From assembly GCA_011799875.1 (NCBI GenBank), contig CM022303.1:191815700-191879699 (forward strand): DNA of 64,000 nt, given 5' to 3'. The notes under the pieces are model-generated. The model had not been told where the DNA came from, ran no database searches, and saw nothing but the letters and a program-made list of their open reading frames with translations. The position numbers and the translations under genes were made by a program. Source of the stretch: Thinopyrum elongatum (lineage: Eukaryota; Streptophyta; Magnoliopsida; Poales; Poaceae). Below, one piece after another: positions 33,603-46,079 of this stretch; positions within the stretch are counted from its first letter, which is position 1; each line of letters opens with the position of its first letter.

Positions 33603-36600
33603 ATGGTTAGACCAGGTGGTCGTGGTCGTGGTCGTGCCCCTGAACGTCCACCACCGCCAGACTATATGGCGGCTATGATGCAACAGTTTGAGCTTAACCG
33701 CCAGTTCATGGTTGGAATCATGGCTCAGTTTCCGCATCAGAACAACCAGAACCAGAACCCAGCTTCAATAACTTTGACAGAGTTTACGCGACTCAACCCA
33801 ACGCAGTTTCGCAACTCTGACAAGCCGCTGGATGCCGATGACTGGCTCCGCGACATCACTCATGAGATGGAGTCTGCTAATGTCGCCCCCGCCAACTTTG
33901 TCACCTTCGCGGCCTTTTTCTTAAAGGGCCCCGCTGCTCAATGGTGGGACACACACAAGCGTACTCTGCCTGTTGGAACAGTCATCACCTGGTATGAGTT
34001 CCAGGCTGCTTTCCGTACACGTTACATCCCTCAAGCAATTATGGAACGCATGAAGACCCAGTTCCGCAACCTCACTCAGGGCAATAAAACCGTCGAAGCT
34101 TATCAGCGGGAATTTCTTGATCTCTCCCGCTATGCTGAAGAAGACATCGCCACAGATGCTCGCAGACAGGAGAAGTTCCGTAATGGACTACACCCTGACC
34201 TCAAGCTTGCACTAGCTGCTCAAGACATCAATGACTTCTCAACTCTAGTGAACAAGGCTATTCTTGTTGAGACTGCTCAGATGGAACACAAGGACTCGCA
34301 GAAGCGCTATCGTGATGCTGGCTCATCTTCGGGCTCAGCACCGAAGCGTAGAGTTTGGATTCCCAACAACGCGTTCCGTCCCAATACCTCTGCGCCAAAG
34401 AACAATGCTGCACCACGTCTGCCTCCTCCACCACCGAGCTCGTCAAAGGCTCAAGCTATTCAGAACAATGCCCCTCTTCGTCCTGAAGATGGTTTGTGTT
34501 TCAAGTGCCGCAAACCAGGCCACCAGGCTAAAGACTGCCGCCAGACTCAGAATCAGTTAGATTTTCCTCGTGCTGGCCGTGGATATGGCCGTGGCAACAA
34601 TCAGACCCGCAACTATAATACTGGGTCTGCTTCACGTGGTCGTGGTCAGGCTTACAACATTGACATTGAAGAAGTCCAGGATCAACCTGCTACTGTGATG
34701 GGTACCCTTCTTGTTGACTCAGTACCTGCTTCTGTATTATTTGATTCAGGAGCATCGCATTCATTCATGTCTGAAGCATTTGCATTATCTCATGACATTG
34801 CATTCGAAAAGATGAACCTGCCAATAGTTGTCCATACCCCTGGAGGCCAATGTCAAACCACTATGATGGCACATAATGTCCCTGTTGAAATCGAGGAATT
34901 TGAATTCCTAGCTTCCCCTATTATCCTGAAGTCTTCCACCATAGACCTCATACTCGGAATGGATTGGTTGAAAGCTCACATTGCTTCGATCAATTGTGCC
35001 ACTAAAGTTATCCAACTTCTTCACCCCTCCGATGAGAAAGTGAACTACACTGCCCGAATTACTCGAGACACTGAAGCTGAGATATATGTTATGAATGCTT
35101 TGAACGCCTCACCTCTGGAAGGGATCGAGAACGTTCCTGTCGTTCGAGATTTTCCAGACGTCTTTCCAGAAGAACTTCCAGGCATACCCCCGGCTAGAGC
35201 TGTCGAGTTTGTCATTGACTTGAAGCCTGGCACCGTTCCTATTGCCAAGCGACCTTATAAGATGCCTCCGCATCACCTTCTTGAGCTTAAGGAAGAAATC
35301 GACAAGTCACTTAAGAGTGGTTTCATCCGCCCCAGTTCCTCTTCTTGGGGAGCACCTTCACTCTTCGTTAAGAAGAAGGATGGAACTAACCGATTGGTTC
35401 AGGATTACCGGCCCATTAACCAAGCCACAATCCAGAATAAATACCCACTGCCCCGTATCAATGATCTTTATGATCAACTTGCCGGATCATCGGTGTTCTG
35501 TAAACTCGACTTGAGGTTGGGTTATCACCAGATCCGTGTCCGTGAAGAGGACATTCCCAAGACTGCATTCGTCACTCGTTATGGCTCCTATGAATACACC
35601 GTCATGTCATTTGGTCTAACGAATGCCCCAGCTACATTCTCCCGTCTGATGAATTATATATTCATGGATTACCTCGACAAATTCGTCGTGGTATATCTAG
35701 ATGATATTCTGGTCTATTCTAAGAATAAAGAGGAACATGCTGAACATCTCTGCCTTGTTCTAGAAAGGCTCCGAGAACACCAGTTGTATGCCAAGTATTC
35801 CAAATGCGAATTTTGGCTTCCTGAAGTAACTTACCTTGGACATGTGATTTCCAAGGATGGGATTGCTGTTAACCCCGAACGAGTTCAGGCTATTCTCGAC
35901 TGGACTCCCCCAAAGAATGTTAAGCAAGTCAGAAGTTTTCTCGGACTCGCTAGTTATTGCCGTCGATTCGTTGAGAACTTTTCCAAGATTGCAAAACCAT
36001 TGACAAATCTGCTTCACAAAGGTGTTAAATTTGAGTGGACAGAAAAATGTCAAGAAAGCTTTCAGACACTAAAAGATAAATTGACATCTGCCCCAGTACT
36101 AGCACCCCCGGATTCCCAAAAGGATTTCGTGATATACTGTGATGCATCTCGTCAAGGATTAGGCTGTGTCCTAATGCAAAAGCGCAAAGTGATTGCTTAT
36201 GCCTCCCGACAATTGCGTCCTCATGAAGAAAATTATCCCGTGCATGATCTTGAACTTTCTGCGGTTATCTATGCCTTGAAGCTATGGCGACATTACCTTC
36301 TCGGTAACCGTTGCGAGATATACACGGATCACCAAAGCTTGAAGTATTTATATACTCAACCAGATCTGAACCTTCGTCAACAAAGATGGCTCGAAACAAT
36401 TGCCGATTATGATATGAATATTTCATATACCCCCGGCAAGGCTAATGTAATGGCCGATGCTTTGAGTCGCAAGTCCTATAGCAACAATCTTATGGTTCAA
36501 GAAACACAACCTCTTCTCCATGAAGAGCTTTACAAATTGAACCTCCATATTGTTCCACAGGGTTATCTCAATACCCTGGTTGTCGAACCAGATTTAGAAC

Positions 36601-38030
36601 ACGGCATTAAGGTTATGCAAAGGTATGACACTGAAGTTGAAAAGATCAAGCGATACCTCGAGAAAGGAAAGCCGTCGGAATTCCATCTTGATGCAGATGG
36701 GATCCTATTTTTCCAACACCGTCTCTTCGTACCCAAGTTCAAGAATGAGAGGGAAAACGTTATGAAGGAAGCTCATGACACTCCCTTGTCTATTCACCCT
36801 GGTAGCACAAAGATGTACCGTGACATTTGTCAAAGATTCTGGTGGCCTAATATGAAGCGAGACATTGCTCGTTATGTTGCTGAGTGTGACATTTGCCGTC
36901 GCATTAAAGTAGAACATCAAAGGCCTGCTGGAACTCTGCAACCCCTGGAAATTCCTGAATGGAAATGGGACAAGGTCCAAATGGATTTCATTACTGGTTT
37001 TCCCAAATCCCAGAAGGGTAATGATGCTCTATTTGTCGTCATTGACCGATTCTCTAAGGTTGCCCACTTTCTGCCAGTTAAAGAGACAATCACTGCTAGC
37101 CAGTTAGCAGACTTGTATGTTTCCCGAATTGTGTCACTCCACGGTGTTCCGTTGGAGATCAGTTCTGATCGTGGCAGCCTCTTCACCTCCAGATTCTGGA
37201 ATAGTTTCCAAGAAGCTATGGGAACTCATCTGTCTTTCAGCACCGCTTTTCACCCTCAGTCACAGGGTCAAGTGGAACGAGTTAATCAAGTGCTCGAAGA
37301 TATGCTTCGAGCTTGCGTCATCTCCTTTGGTAAGAAATGGGAGGAATCTCTCCCGTATGCCGAATTCTCTTACAACAATAGCTATCAAGCTAGTCTGAAG
37401 ATGGCACCGTTTGAAGTTCTATACGGACGTAAGTGTCGAACCCCTCTGAATTGGTCAGAAACTGGGGAACGCTCACTCGTCGGACCGGACATTATTCGGC
37501 AAGCTGAAGAACAAGTCCGCATTGTTCGTGAACATTTGAAATCTGCTCAGTCTCGTCAGAAGAGCAACTATGACCGTAAGCACCAAGAAATGGTCTATCA
37601 ACCTGGCGAACAAGCTTACCTTCGTGTCACTCCATTGAAAGGCACTCATCGGTTCGGAATCAAAGGCAAGTTAGCTCCACGCTACATTGGCCCGTTCCGT
37701 ATTCTTGCCCGTCGAGGAGAAGTGGCATATCAATTGGAATTGCCGCCAAATCTTTCACAAGTACATGATGTCTTTCATGTATCCCAACTCCGTCGCTGCT
37801 TCAAGGATCCTATTCGAGCTGTGGATCATGAAGTGCTTGAATTACGGGAAGATCTGTCATATCCAGAATATCCCATCCGTATTCTTGATCAAGCTGAGCG
37901 TCGAACACGTCAAAAGTCAATCAAGTTCCTCAAGGTTCAGTGGTCAAATCATTCTGAAGATGAAGCCACTTGGGAACGCGAGGATCGTCTTCGCGAAGAA
38001 TACCCCTCTTTCTTTCAGTCTTCCTCTTAA
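33603..38030 (+). CDS. Tekay chromovirus gag-pol polyprotein, 1475 aa, uninterrupted
   Basis: A single open frame from ATG ([13 protein letters not shown]) to TAA. The ORF extends upstream without a stop to 33126, but homology begins at 33603. Domains in order: gag with zinc knuckle CX2CX4HX4C at residues 299-312; protease DSGAS at 381-385; reverse transcriptase with first Asp 636 and YLDD at 698-701; RNase H beginning near Asp 847; integrase zinc site H1058, H1065, C1095, C1098 (HX6HX29CX2C) and catalytic D1128, D1189, E1225; C-terminal chromodomain-like end near 1420-1475 ([15 protein letters not shown]). The chromodomain targets integration to particular chromatin. One oddity is Leu 639 in the RT motif DLRLGYHQ, where Ser is usual. 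All catalytic residues checked are present, so the product may be active. Confidence 0.95.
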   Translation: MVRPGGRGRGRAPERPPPPDYMAAMMQQFELNRQFMVGIMAQFPHQNNQNQNPASITLTEFTRLNPTQFRNSDKPLDADDWLRDITHEMESANVAPANFVTFAAFFLKGPAAQWWDTHKRTLPVGTVITWYEFQAAFRTRYIPQAIMERMKTQFRNLTQGNKTVEAYQREFLDLSRYAEEDIATDARRQEKFRNGLHPDLKLALAAQDINDFSTLVNKAILVETAQMEHKDSQKRYRDAGSSSGSAPKRRVWIPNNAFRPNTSAPKNNAAPRLPPPPPSSSKAQAIQNNAPLRPEDGLCFKCRKPGHQAKDCRQTQNQLDFPRAGRGYGRGNNQTRNYNTGSASRGRGQAYNIDIEEVQDQPATVMGTLLVDSVPASVLFDSGASHSFMSEAFALSHDIAFEKMNLPIVVHTPGGQCQTTMMAHNVPVEIEEFEFLASPIILKSSTIDLILGMDWLKAHIASINCATKVIQLLHPSDEKVNYTARITRDTEAEIYVMNALNASPLEGIENVPVVRDFPDVFPEELPGIPPARAVEFVIDLKPGTVPIAKRPYKMPPHHLLELKEEIDKSLKSGFIRPSSSSWGAPSLFVKKKDGTNRLVQDYRPINQATIQNKYPLPRINDLYDQLAGSSVFCKLDLRLGYHQIRVREEDIPKTAFVTRYGSYEYTVMSFGLTNAPATFSRLMNYIFMDYLDKFVVVYLDDILVYSKNKEEHAEHLCLVLERLREHQLYAKYSKCEFWLPEVTYLGHVISKDGIAVNPERVQAILDWTPPKNVKQVRSFLGLASYCRRFVENFSKIAKPLTNLLHKGVKFEWTEKCQESFQTLKDKLTSAPVLAPPDSQKDFVIYCDASRQGLGCVLMQKRKVIAYASRQLRPHEENYPVHDLELSAVIYALKLWRHYLLGNRCEIYTDHQSLKYLYTQPDLNLRQQRWLETIADYDMNISYTPGKANVMADALSRKSYSNNLMVQETQPLLHEELYKLNLHIVPQGYLNTLVVEPDLEHGIKVMQRYDTEVEKIKRYLEKGKPSEFHLDADGILFFQHRLFVPKFKNERENVMKEAHDTPLSIHPGSTKMYRDICQRFWWPNMKRDIARYVAECDICRRIKVEHQRPAGTLQPLEIPEWKWDKVQMDFITGFPKSQKGNDALFVVIDRFSKVAHFLPVKETITASQLADLYVSRIVSLHGVPLEISSDRGSLFTSRFWNSFQEAMGTHLSFSTAFHPQSQGQVERVNQVLEDMLRACVISFGKKWEESLPYAEFSYNNSYQASLKMAPFEVLYGRKCRTPLNWSETGERSLVGPDIIRQAEEQVRIVREHLKSAQSRQKSNYDRKHQEMVYQPGEQAYLRVTPLKGTHRFGIKGKLAPRYIGPFRILARRGEVAYQLELPPNLSQVHDVFHVSQLRRCFKDPIRAVDHEVLELREDLSYPEYPIRILDQAERRTRQKSIKFLKVQWSNHSEDEATWEREDRLREEYPSFFQSSS

Positions 38031-38053
38031 TTCTCGGGACGAGAATTCTTAGT

Positions 38054-38066
38054 AGATGAGGAGAGT
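38054..38066 (+). promoter_or_regulatory. polypurine tract of the Tekay element
   Basis: GATGAGGAGAGT lies directly before the 3' LTR start at 38067 and 24 bases after the gag-pol stop. Its position suits plus-strand priming. Confidence 0.75.
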
Positions 38067-41000
38067 TGTAACACCCCCGGTGATTAGCAACAGTAATCAC
38101 TTTTGATAATGACATGTTAGCATGATCAACAGTGCATAATCATCATTAGCATCACATTGCATTTCAACTCCTAAGTCAAATTCAAAATTTAAATGAAAGT
38201 GGAATATGAAAGTTGTCCAACATAGGAGCTAAAATGTCAGATAAATAACAAATATTCCAGAGGCTATTCTAAAATTGAAACCAACATCATTGGAATTGGA
38301 TAAGTGACTCGAACAACCTCAAACAGTGGATAAAGATAATATTTAATAACCATTTATTAAATCTGAAATAAATATGGAATTATGTTTTGTCCAAACTAGT
38401 TTTAGGTGTTAGGGAATGATGCACTGGTATTTGTGAAATAGGTCACACTTTTTACAAAAGCCCTTTGGGGCCTAAACATTTAACAGTAGAGAAAGGAGAA
38501 TAAAGAAAAAGATAAAAGGAAAAAGAAATAAAAAATAAAAATAGAAATAAATAAAATAATTAATTAAATAATTAATTAGTTAATTAATTAGTTAATTAAT
38601 CCTGATTAGGTTAATCTAATTAATTAATTAGTGTTAATTAATCAGTAATTAAATTAATTAAACCTAATTAACCTGACAGCCTATGACAGGTGGGACCCAC
38701 CCTGTCAGGTGGCTGCTGACGTCAGCATGATGTCATGCTGACGTCATCAATCACTGTTTCGGATAATGTTGAATTAAATAATTAATTAAATTTCAGAAAT
38801 TAATAAAAACTTTAGAAAATCATATCTTTTAAACCGTATCTCCGATGAAAATATTTTATACATGAAACTTGCTCAGAACGACGATACGAGCCCGGATACG
38901 CCCTCCGTATTCCCGTCAGACGCCCGCAGCTATAAGAACATTGAACTTTTAGACCGATTTCAGTAAATGAATAGTGCCCAACTTTAATTAAATAAATCCA
39001 AATAAATTCCTAAATTAACTAAATCGTTTAGTTAGGCAGTAGAACACCCCGGCATATCATTTAGGCATGTCATACATATTGTTTGCATTATTGCCGTGAA
39101 TTTATTGTTTCTCTCCCCCTCCTTCTCTCTTGATAGACGCCGAGACCGACGACGCTGCACCAGGTTACGACTACTCTACCGACGAGCAGCCCGTTGACGA
39201 CCTCCCTCTCTTGCCAGAGCAACCAGGCAAGCCCCCCCCCCCTTGAGCATTCCAGATATCGCCCATTCTATTCTCCTGCTTGCATTAGAATTTCGCTACT
39301 GTTAATGTATGCTCCTATTCTGATGCATAGCCTGCTGTTGTAACCTGTTCATTGCTACCTTACCTGCCTATGATAAACTGTTTAGTATAGGTTGGTATGA
39401 ACCATCTGTGACCCCACCACCTTACTTTGTCGCCCCTGCTTGTTCATCGACGACTCGATCAACGTGATCGTCGATCAGAGACAGACGCCTCACTTCACAC
39501 CCCCCCCTTAGTTGTACGACTCTGCGTAGTAACTATCGAGTGCCGAGGGTGATACCTCGTAACGCACTCCTGATGAATACTCTGCAGCATAGCTGTTCGG
39601 TCGTGGTCATCGAGGGTGATTCCTCCTTCTCCATGTCCGATACGACTCTGTCGTGCAACCCCTCAGTGTGAACCTCGAGGGTGATACCTCATACGTTCAC
39701 CCTGATGATTATGACCACACGGTTACTTGACCTTTGTCACAGGCGGGTCCACCCTGGTGGGTACCCGCTGGGGATCTATGATTTCGGGTGTGCCGGAAGG
39801 GCACTCGAGTGTGACATTGTGGCGGAGCATCAGAGACTCTGATTGTCTCCGCTTGATACTAATTGAGCCTATTGGATTTGGGTGTGTGATCTGAGTGGGT
39901 CGACGTGCCCTATACGCACTACCACCACGCGGGATTATGGTTATGGGGCCCTCTGCGATGTACGTTTCTCCGAAAGCTTATCAGACGTCACGATTCACCG
40001 TGCGGGCTGATCGTCGGGATTGGGCTGGATACTTCACTGGCGAGTTCAGTGTCGCGCCTGCACCCCGGCTAGCCACGCAACGCGCAGGGTGCCCAGGGCG
40101 ATGGCCCGAGACCCCTGGGTGCATAGGTTAGTCCGGCGTGCTGACCTCTCTGCTGAGCCTAGGTAGAGCGCTGCTTCGTGTTGATCTTCCGAGGATGGGC
40201 ATTACCCAGCAAGTATGTCCGGCCAGAGTTGATCGAGCGTGTTGGGTAACAGTAGTGCACCCCTGCAGGGATGAATCTTCTATCGATAGCCGGTCCTACG
40301 GTAAAGGACGCTCAGTTTGTGTATCCCGATCTACTACTTAAACTGGATACTTGTTACTTAATTGAAGCTTCAGGATTACTTTCTCGCTGGGAGTCGAGGA
40401 AGGATCTTTGAGCTGTACTTCAACATGTTTGCTAAATAAAATGCTATTCTACTCTCTTCTACTGTTGCAAGATGATGGCTTTGAGAAGATGTTTGAAGAT
40501 GCTAGTCTTCGATAGGACTAGGCCTTTCTCTCTATTCTGGCATTTCTGCAGCCCAGTCCACATATACAGCCTTTTCTCCATTGATAATGTTGCATATGTA
40601 GTATAGATCCTTGCTTGCTGAGTACTTCGGATGAGTACTCACGGTTGCTTTATTTTCTCTTTTCCCCCATATACCCCACCTTGATGATACACCAGACGAT
40701 GGAGTCCAGGAGCCAGACGCCACCACCGGAGCCTACTACCAGGCGGGTCCAGAGGGCACGTACTACTGGATCGAGCCAGCTGACCAGGAGTAGGATCGGA
40801 GGCTCCCAGGCAGGAGGCCAACGCCTTTCGATCTAGTGTCGCTGTTTGTGCTAGCCTTCTTAAGGCAAAACTTGTCTAACTAGGTCTGTACCCAGATATT
40901 ATTTGTATGACTAACTTATGTATTCGGATCTTCGGATCCCTGGTCTGTAATATTGTGGACCTCCGTTTATTTGTGTTTAGAGTTGTGTTGTGATATCTTC

Positions 41001-41072
41001 CCGTGAGTCCCTGGGCTTGATCGTACACGTTTGCGTGTATGATTAGTGTACGATTGAAGCGGGGGCGTCACA
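38067..41072 (+). repeat. 3' LTR of the Tekay element (3006 bp)
   Basis: It starts TGTAACACCCCCGGTGA and ends GGGGGCGTCACA, followed by TSD AGATC. Nearly identical to the 5' LTR outside the missing GC-rich block. Its shortened form lacks the part that would carry the leader, so as a promoter it may differ from the 5' copy. Confidence 0.92.
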
Positions 41073-41274
41073 AGATCGACGGGAACAGTACACACATCGG
41101 TCGTCAGAATTTACGAGCACTGTAGTTTGAATTACACACGATTCCCGCAGCAAAAGCCGTGTGTGAACTTAATAGCTGATGGTTTCCAATACAGAGACGT
41201 GTTTGAATAATAACCCGCGTTGAGTGCCAATCGTGTGGGGCCCGGTTGTCTTGCCAGATCTTTACATTTCCTTT

Positions 41275-43085
41275 TTTGAACACCAGATATTTACATCGTC
41301 TGATCATTTTTTAATTTTTTGGAATTTAAATGCCATGGCACTCCATGCATGTGTCCAAGCCGTGACACCAATATGTTTGAAAATTCGTTCCAATTATGAT
41401 TTTTCAAACCGTTATGGATAGCCGTTGCATGTAGATGTAGTTCAAATTTGAATTACGGTCATTAAATGGTTAGAAAATCACTTAAATGTCTTTAAAAGGT
41501 CAAATGACCCTTAGAATTTTCCAAATTTTCACATGACAGTTGTATTAGTGCATGTTAAATGTAGAAAAAATTTGAAGGCCATAAGAGGAAGCTATCTCCC
41601 GTTCGTCATCAAACATGTATTGTTCCCTCTCGGGACCATGAGCCTTCTAGTGAGTTGCTCCGGTTTGTGAGGGGTGTGTGTCCAAACTTTCGTCAAACAT
41701 GCCAAATTATTTACCACATCATCTAGGTGGCATGACATTACATCAAGCAAGGTTTCATGTGTTTCTGATCATTTTTTAATTTTTTTGGAATTTAAATGCC
41801 ATGGCACTCCATGCATGTGTCCAGGCCGTGACACCAATATGTTTGAAAATTCCTTCCAATTTACTGCACATGGAATTAACTCACACACAAGTACACAAAT
41901 ATGATTTTTCAAACCGTTATGGTTAGCCGTTGCATGTAGATATAGTTCAAATTTGAATTACGGTCATTAAATGGCTAGAAAATCACTCAAATGTTTTTAA
42001 AAGGTCAAATGACCCCTAAAATTTTCCAAATTTTCACATGATAGTTGTATTAGTGCATGTTAAATGAAGAAAAAAATTGAAGCCCATAAGAGGAAGCTAT
42101 CTCCCGTTCATCATCAAACATGCATTGTTCCCTCTCGGAACCACGAGCCTTCTAGTGAGTTGCTCCGGTTTATGAGGGGTGTGTGTCCAAACTTTCGTCA
42201 AACATGCCAAAAAAATTACCACATCATCTAGGTGGCATGACATTACATCAAGCAAGGTTTCATGTGTATCTGATCTTTTTTTAATTTTTTCGAATTTAAA
42301 TGCCATGGCACTCCCATGCATGTGTCCAGGCCGTGACACCAATATGTTTGAAAAATCTTTCCAATTTACTGCACATGGAATTAACTCGCACACAAGTACA
42401 CAAATATGATTTTTCAAACCATTATGGTTAGCCGTTGCATGTAGATGTAGTTCAAATTTGAATTACGGTCATTAAATGGCTAGAAAATCACTTAAATGTC
42501 TTTAAAAGGTCAAATGACCCCTAAAATTTTCCAAAATTTCACATGACAGTTGTATTTGTGCACGTTAAATGTAGAAATTTTTTGAAGCCCATAAGAGGAA
42601 GCTATCGTCGATTCATCATCAAACATGCATTGTTCCCTCTCGGAACCACGAGCCTTCTAGTGAATTGCTCCGGTTTTGTGAGGGGTGTGTGTCCAAACTT
42701 TCATCAAACATGCCAAATTTTTTAGCACATCATCTTGGTGGCATGACATTACATCAAGCAAAGTTTCATGTGTTTCTGATCTTTTTTTAATTTTTTGAAA
42801 TTTAAATGCCATGGCACTCCATGCTTTGTGTCATAGCTGTGAGACCAATATGTTTGAAAATTCCTTCCAATTTACTGTACATGGAATTAACTTGCACACA
42901 AGTACACAAATATGACTTTTCAAACCGTTATGGATAGTTGTTGCATGTACATGTAGTTCAAATTTGAATTACGGGCATTAAATGGCTGGAAAATCACTTA
43001 CATGTCTTAAAAGGTCAAATGACCCCTGAAACTTTCCAAATTTTGACATGACAGTTGTATTAGTACTAGAAATTTTCTCGTACAT
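41275..43085. repeat. tandem array, about 505-bp unit, four copies, in CACTA C
   Basis: The phrase TGATCWTTTTTTAATTTTTT followed by AATGCCATGGCACTCC recurs near 41301, 41767, 42272 and 42778. Spacing is 505-506 bp for the complete units and 466 bp for the first, which lacks about 40 bp after AAAATTCSTTCCAAT. Each unit also contains TTCAAATTTGAATTACGG and CCCTCTCGGRACCA. Short ORFs repeat with the unit and are not genes. Confidence 0.9.
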
Positions 43086-43248
43086 GTAAAACACCATCTG
43101 TTTCCACTTTACTCCAGATTCGTCTTTCGCCACTAATAAAAAATATCAACAACATCACACAGAGTTCTTTTCTAGGAACCGTTTGCGATGAAAATTCGTG
43201 GGTCTATTTAAGTCTTCCTCCTTAAGCTTCGCCGGCTCGTCTGCTCCA

Positions 43249-44024
43249 ATGTCGGCAACTCCCGAATCCACGAATCCCGATCCCCATTCCCGCAACCCCT
43301 TCTTGCAAAGATGACGCCGTGGAAACGCTTCGTGAGGGCCTGTACGATGGCCGCATCCTCCCCGAGCACCGCCGCCTGCACTGAGAGCGCGGCCGCCTAC
43401 ACCGAGAGTGTCGCCACATCCGCATTAAGCGCGGCCGCATCCGCCGAGAGGGCATCTACGGCAGCAGACAGGGTAGCTGCAGCAGCTGAGACGGCTGCAG
43501 CAGCTGCTGCGATGGCGGCTGCAAACGCCGAGAGCGCTCAAGCTGCCATCCGTGCCGCCGATGTCGCCCTGGCCCGGGTCGAGGCCATCCACACCAAGAT
43601 CGAGGACGCACATGCCAAGATATTCTAGGCCACCTCGGAATCCAGCATGCAACCCACGTCTGAAAAGGTGGCGGCGGCCATGGAGCACCTACTTCCTCAT
43701 GAGATCTCCGAGTGGGAGCTAGAGATGTAGGAGGCAGCGGAGATCGAGGAGCGCCTGGTGGAGGAGTTGCGCGTGGCCGAGGTCGAGGTAGAGAAGAGTT
43801 TGTCCGTCAAGGAATCGGCGGTGGAGTACCAACGCGAGCTCTGGCGCAGCCACTACTATGAGTACTACAACCTTGAGGATGGCGCCGAGGACAAGGACGA
43901 GGATGCGGTCGACTTCAGCAGGGGGACGCGGAGTCCACCAACGGCGGCATGTCGCCAGGACAAGTCATCGACATCTCATCTCACACCGGTGATGCATAGG
44001 CCAGCGCGGCGGCGGCTTTGTTAA
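43249..44024 (+). pseudogene. Ala/Glu-rich coiled-coil gene of CACTA C, frameshifted
   Basis: A start-like ATG at 43249 (MSATPESTNPDPHSRN) follows a TATA-like CTATTTAAG near 43204. Its frame ends at 43314, while the main coding-like frame (43311-44024) is in another phase. This frame encodes Ala-rich heptads (YTESVATSALSAAASAERAS) and then an acidic helical segment (VEEELRVAEVEVEKS-like). It is broken by TAG at 43626-43628 and by another stop near 43728. The family is not recognised. Its structure suggests a long coiled-coil protein. It is decayed by at least one frameshift and two stops. Confidence 0.55.
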
Positions 44025-44517
44025 AATTATGCGTACTTAGGCTTTGTTTTTAATGTTGGTCTTTTGTTAGAGCAATGTTCAGGTCAACTGGCTCTATTTA
44101 ATTACTAAAATTGCTCGATTCAGTAAGTGTGGTCTGTGTGTTGTACGCTCTTTTGTGTGCCCAAATTAGCAAGCGATGTTAAATTATGCAATGACGTGGA
44201 TGAGCACAGTACCCAGAGAAATTTCCACCAAAATTTGAATTATCAAACTCATCCCATGCGTGTAAAGCAGAAGAATCATTTGCGATGCACACAATCGTTC
44301 AAAGTGAATGGTGTCCGGCGGTACTGCGCGCAAAGTTTCCCTCCACATTTCAAAATTTTTGGCCTACCGCTGAAATATCTACCCTCCTCTTCCCCACCCC
44401 CTTTTTCCCCGGCCACAAGTCACATTTCCCCCGTTTCCTCCTACCTTCCGAAGCTATAGCCGCTTCCTCACTTGCTTCCTCGCTCTCGCCGTCTCGCATC
44501 CTACCGCCGGGGTCGCC

Positions 44518-45892
44518 ATGGTCTTCTTCAATGACCTCTCCAGCGGTTCCTCCTCCGACGATGAATTTTTCAGCACCCGGGTATGCCTCTCTTCACTCTC
44601 TCGGGTTATGACTTGGAATGAAGGATTTTAACCCGGCGGTCGATTTGAGTCATTTCTTCCTCTTTTAGCTCCCTAGGACCATCAGTTGCAACGAATGGAG
44701 CGGGGTGGCTGAAGATCTGCCTGCTCATTGTCACCATCAATCTCCATGCGTGAAGCTAGTTGCGTTTGAATCTGTGGACAGTGGGAGGAAGTTTCCGGCA
44801 TGTGCAGAGAAGGTTAGCCCCACTTTCGTTGTTACAAATCATTTGTTAGATGTGATTCAGATACTGTCACTGTGCTATGTTATTCTGGATGTTAAGACAG
44901 TGTCACAGTTTGTACCTAGTATCTAAAAATGTTGCCATCTCATCAGCGGGGCCATTAGAAAATTATTTGGCACCGCTTCAATAGTTTGTGCAGCCAACTT
45001 TGGTCCACACATCTGAGCAGCCAAGCAGTAAAATACTAAATCTTTATGGCACGAAGGAACTGGGCATCAGAGCAACTAGGTGCTCCAGAGTCCGGGTCTC
45101 TGATTTTTTTCTGCTGCATTGGCTCGCCAGTGCAGGACACCGGTGCCAAATGTAGCAACAGTTGTCTTTACACCGGTTTTGGCATATATAGTGGACGGCC
45201 TTAGTGCTATTAGTACTATGTTACTAAATTTGTGCATGTATACACCTGTTAGTATCAATTTGCTATCATCCAAACACTGTCGCTATGATGTTGCAGTTAT
45301 ATTTAGCCTCCTCATAAAATGTTCAATTTGTTATTTATAGTACATGACTAAGAACTTCTAGCGTTGTTGTAGTTAATTATAGCTTCTGATGTTTCAGAAT
45401 TTGGTTGTTGTCTCAGTAGCAATTAATTCATTTGCACATTGATCTTTTTGAGAAGATATGTCATAATTAACCTGTTTCTTCAGTTTTTAAAATATGTATT
45501 TGGTGATTTTCTATGTTGCTAGAAACCCATTTCACCTACAATTGTTACTGATATAGTTTTAAATATTATAGGATGAACGGAAGTGTTCTTACCTGGAGTG
45601 GGTTGATCAAGAGTGGCCACAGTCTTTGAAGATGTGCCTAGCAAAGCTCTGGAGCATGTATGAGGAAGAGAACAGAGGTAGGCTTAGAGAAACTGTTGTC
45701 AACGCTGAAGAATATTTGAAGATGCGGGGTAAAAAGAGGAAGATGGAGAATGAGCTCAGATTTTTTTAATTAGACTTTGCTAAAATGGTGTTGGCGAAGG
45801 AGGAGGCACTTTCCCAGTTGGCCAGTGCAAAACAGGTTCTTACTGAACTGAAAGCAGAGGTGGATAAGACGAGCCTGGATGATCTCGATTAG
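44518..45892 (+). CDS. GRF-type zinc-finger gene carried by CACTA C, tail cut by a stop
   Basis: Three exons with canonical AG/GT borders and phase-0 joins: 44518-44580, 44669-44812 and 45572-45892. Exon 1 is acidic and Ser-rich (DLSSGSSSDDEFF). Exons 2-3 carry the GRF zinc-finger pattern: C and H in HCHHQSPC, then GRKFPAC, then KCSYLEWVD. The rest is a coiled-coil-like tail. GRF fingers bind single-stranded nucleic acid in other proteins. An in-frame TAA at 45767-45769 shortens the predicted 175-residue product to 134, leaving the finger complete. Similar GRF genes are common as annotated grass proteins of transposon origin. The large second intron (44813-45571) has an inverted copy at 63277-64000. 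Confidence 0.7.
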
Positions 45893-46079
45893 GGAAATGA
45901 ATATATTGTTCTAATATTGTTCTTATGAAGGTGAACTAGCTATATGTTGTATTGTGCTGTTTTCAGGTAGCTATCGTACTGTGATGTTAAAATATATTTA
46001 TGTGCCTTTTATGAAATTGGCAAAACAGTTGTTTGATATGAAATGTGAATTTGCGTAATATTGGAATTATTAATTGTAA

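Larger units (their letters stand above)
28276..41072 (+). mobile_element. complete Tekay-lineage (chromovirus) Ty3/gypsy element
   Basis: LTRs at 28276-32186 and 38067-41072 start TGTAACACCCCCGG and end GGGGGCGTCACA, flanked by the perfect TSD AGATC (28271-28275, 41073-41077). An initiator-Met tRNA primer site follows the 5' LTR and a purine tract precedes the 3' LTR. Inside are ORF1 (32582-33352) and an uninterrupted gag-pol with integrase and chromodomain (33603-38030). By eye the shared LTR parts differ by only about 1-2%, which implies a fairly recent insertion. The 5' LTR is about 0.9 kb longer. Confidence 0.93.

Noticed and set aside
45119..45340. 73-codon ORF with a similar frame at 63506-63703
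   Set aside because: Both lie in the same GRF-gene intron in two recently related copies, so the likeness reflects shared DNA rather than protein selection; there is no start context.
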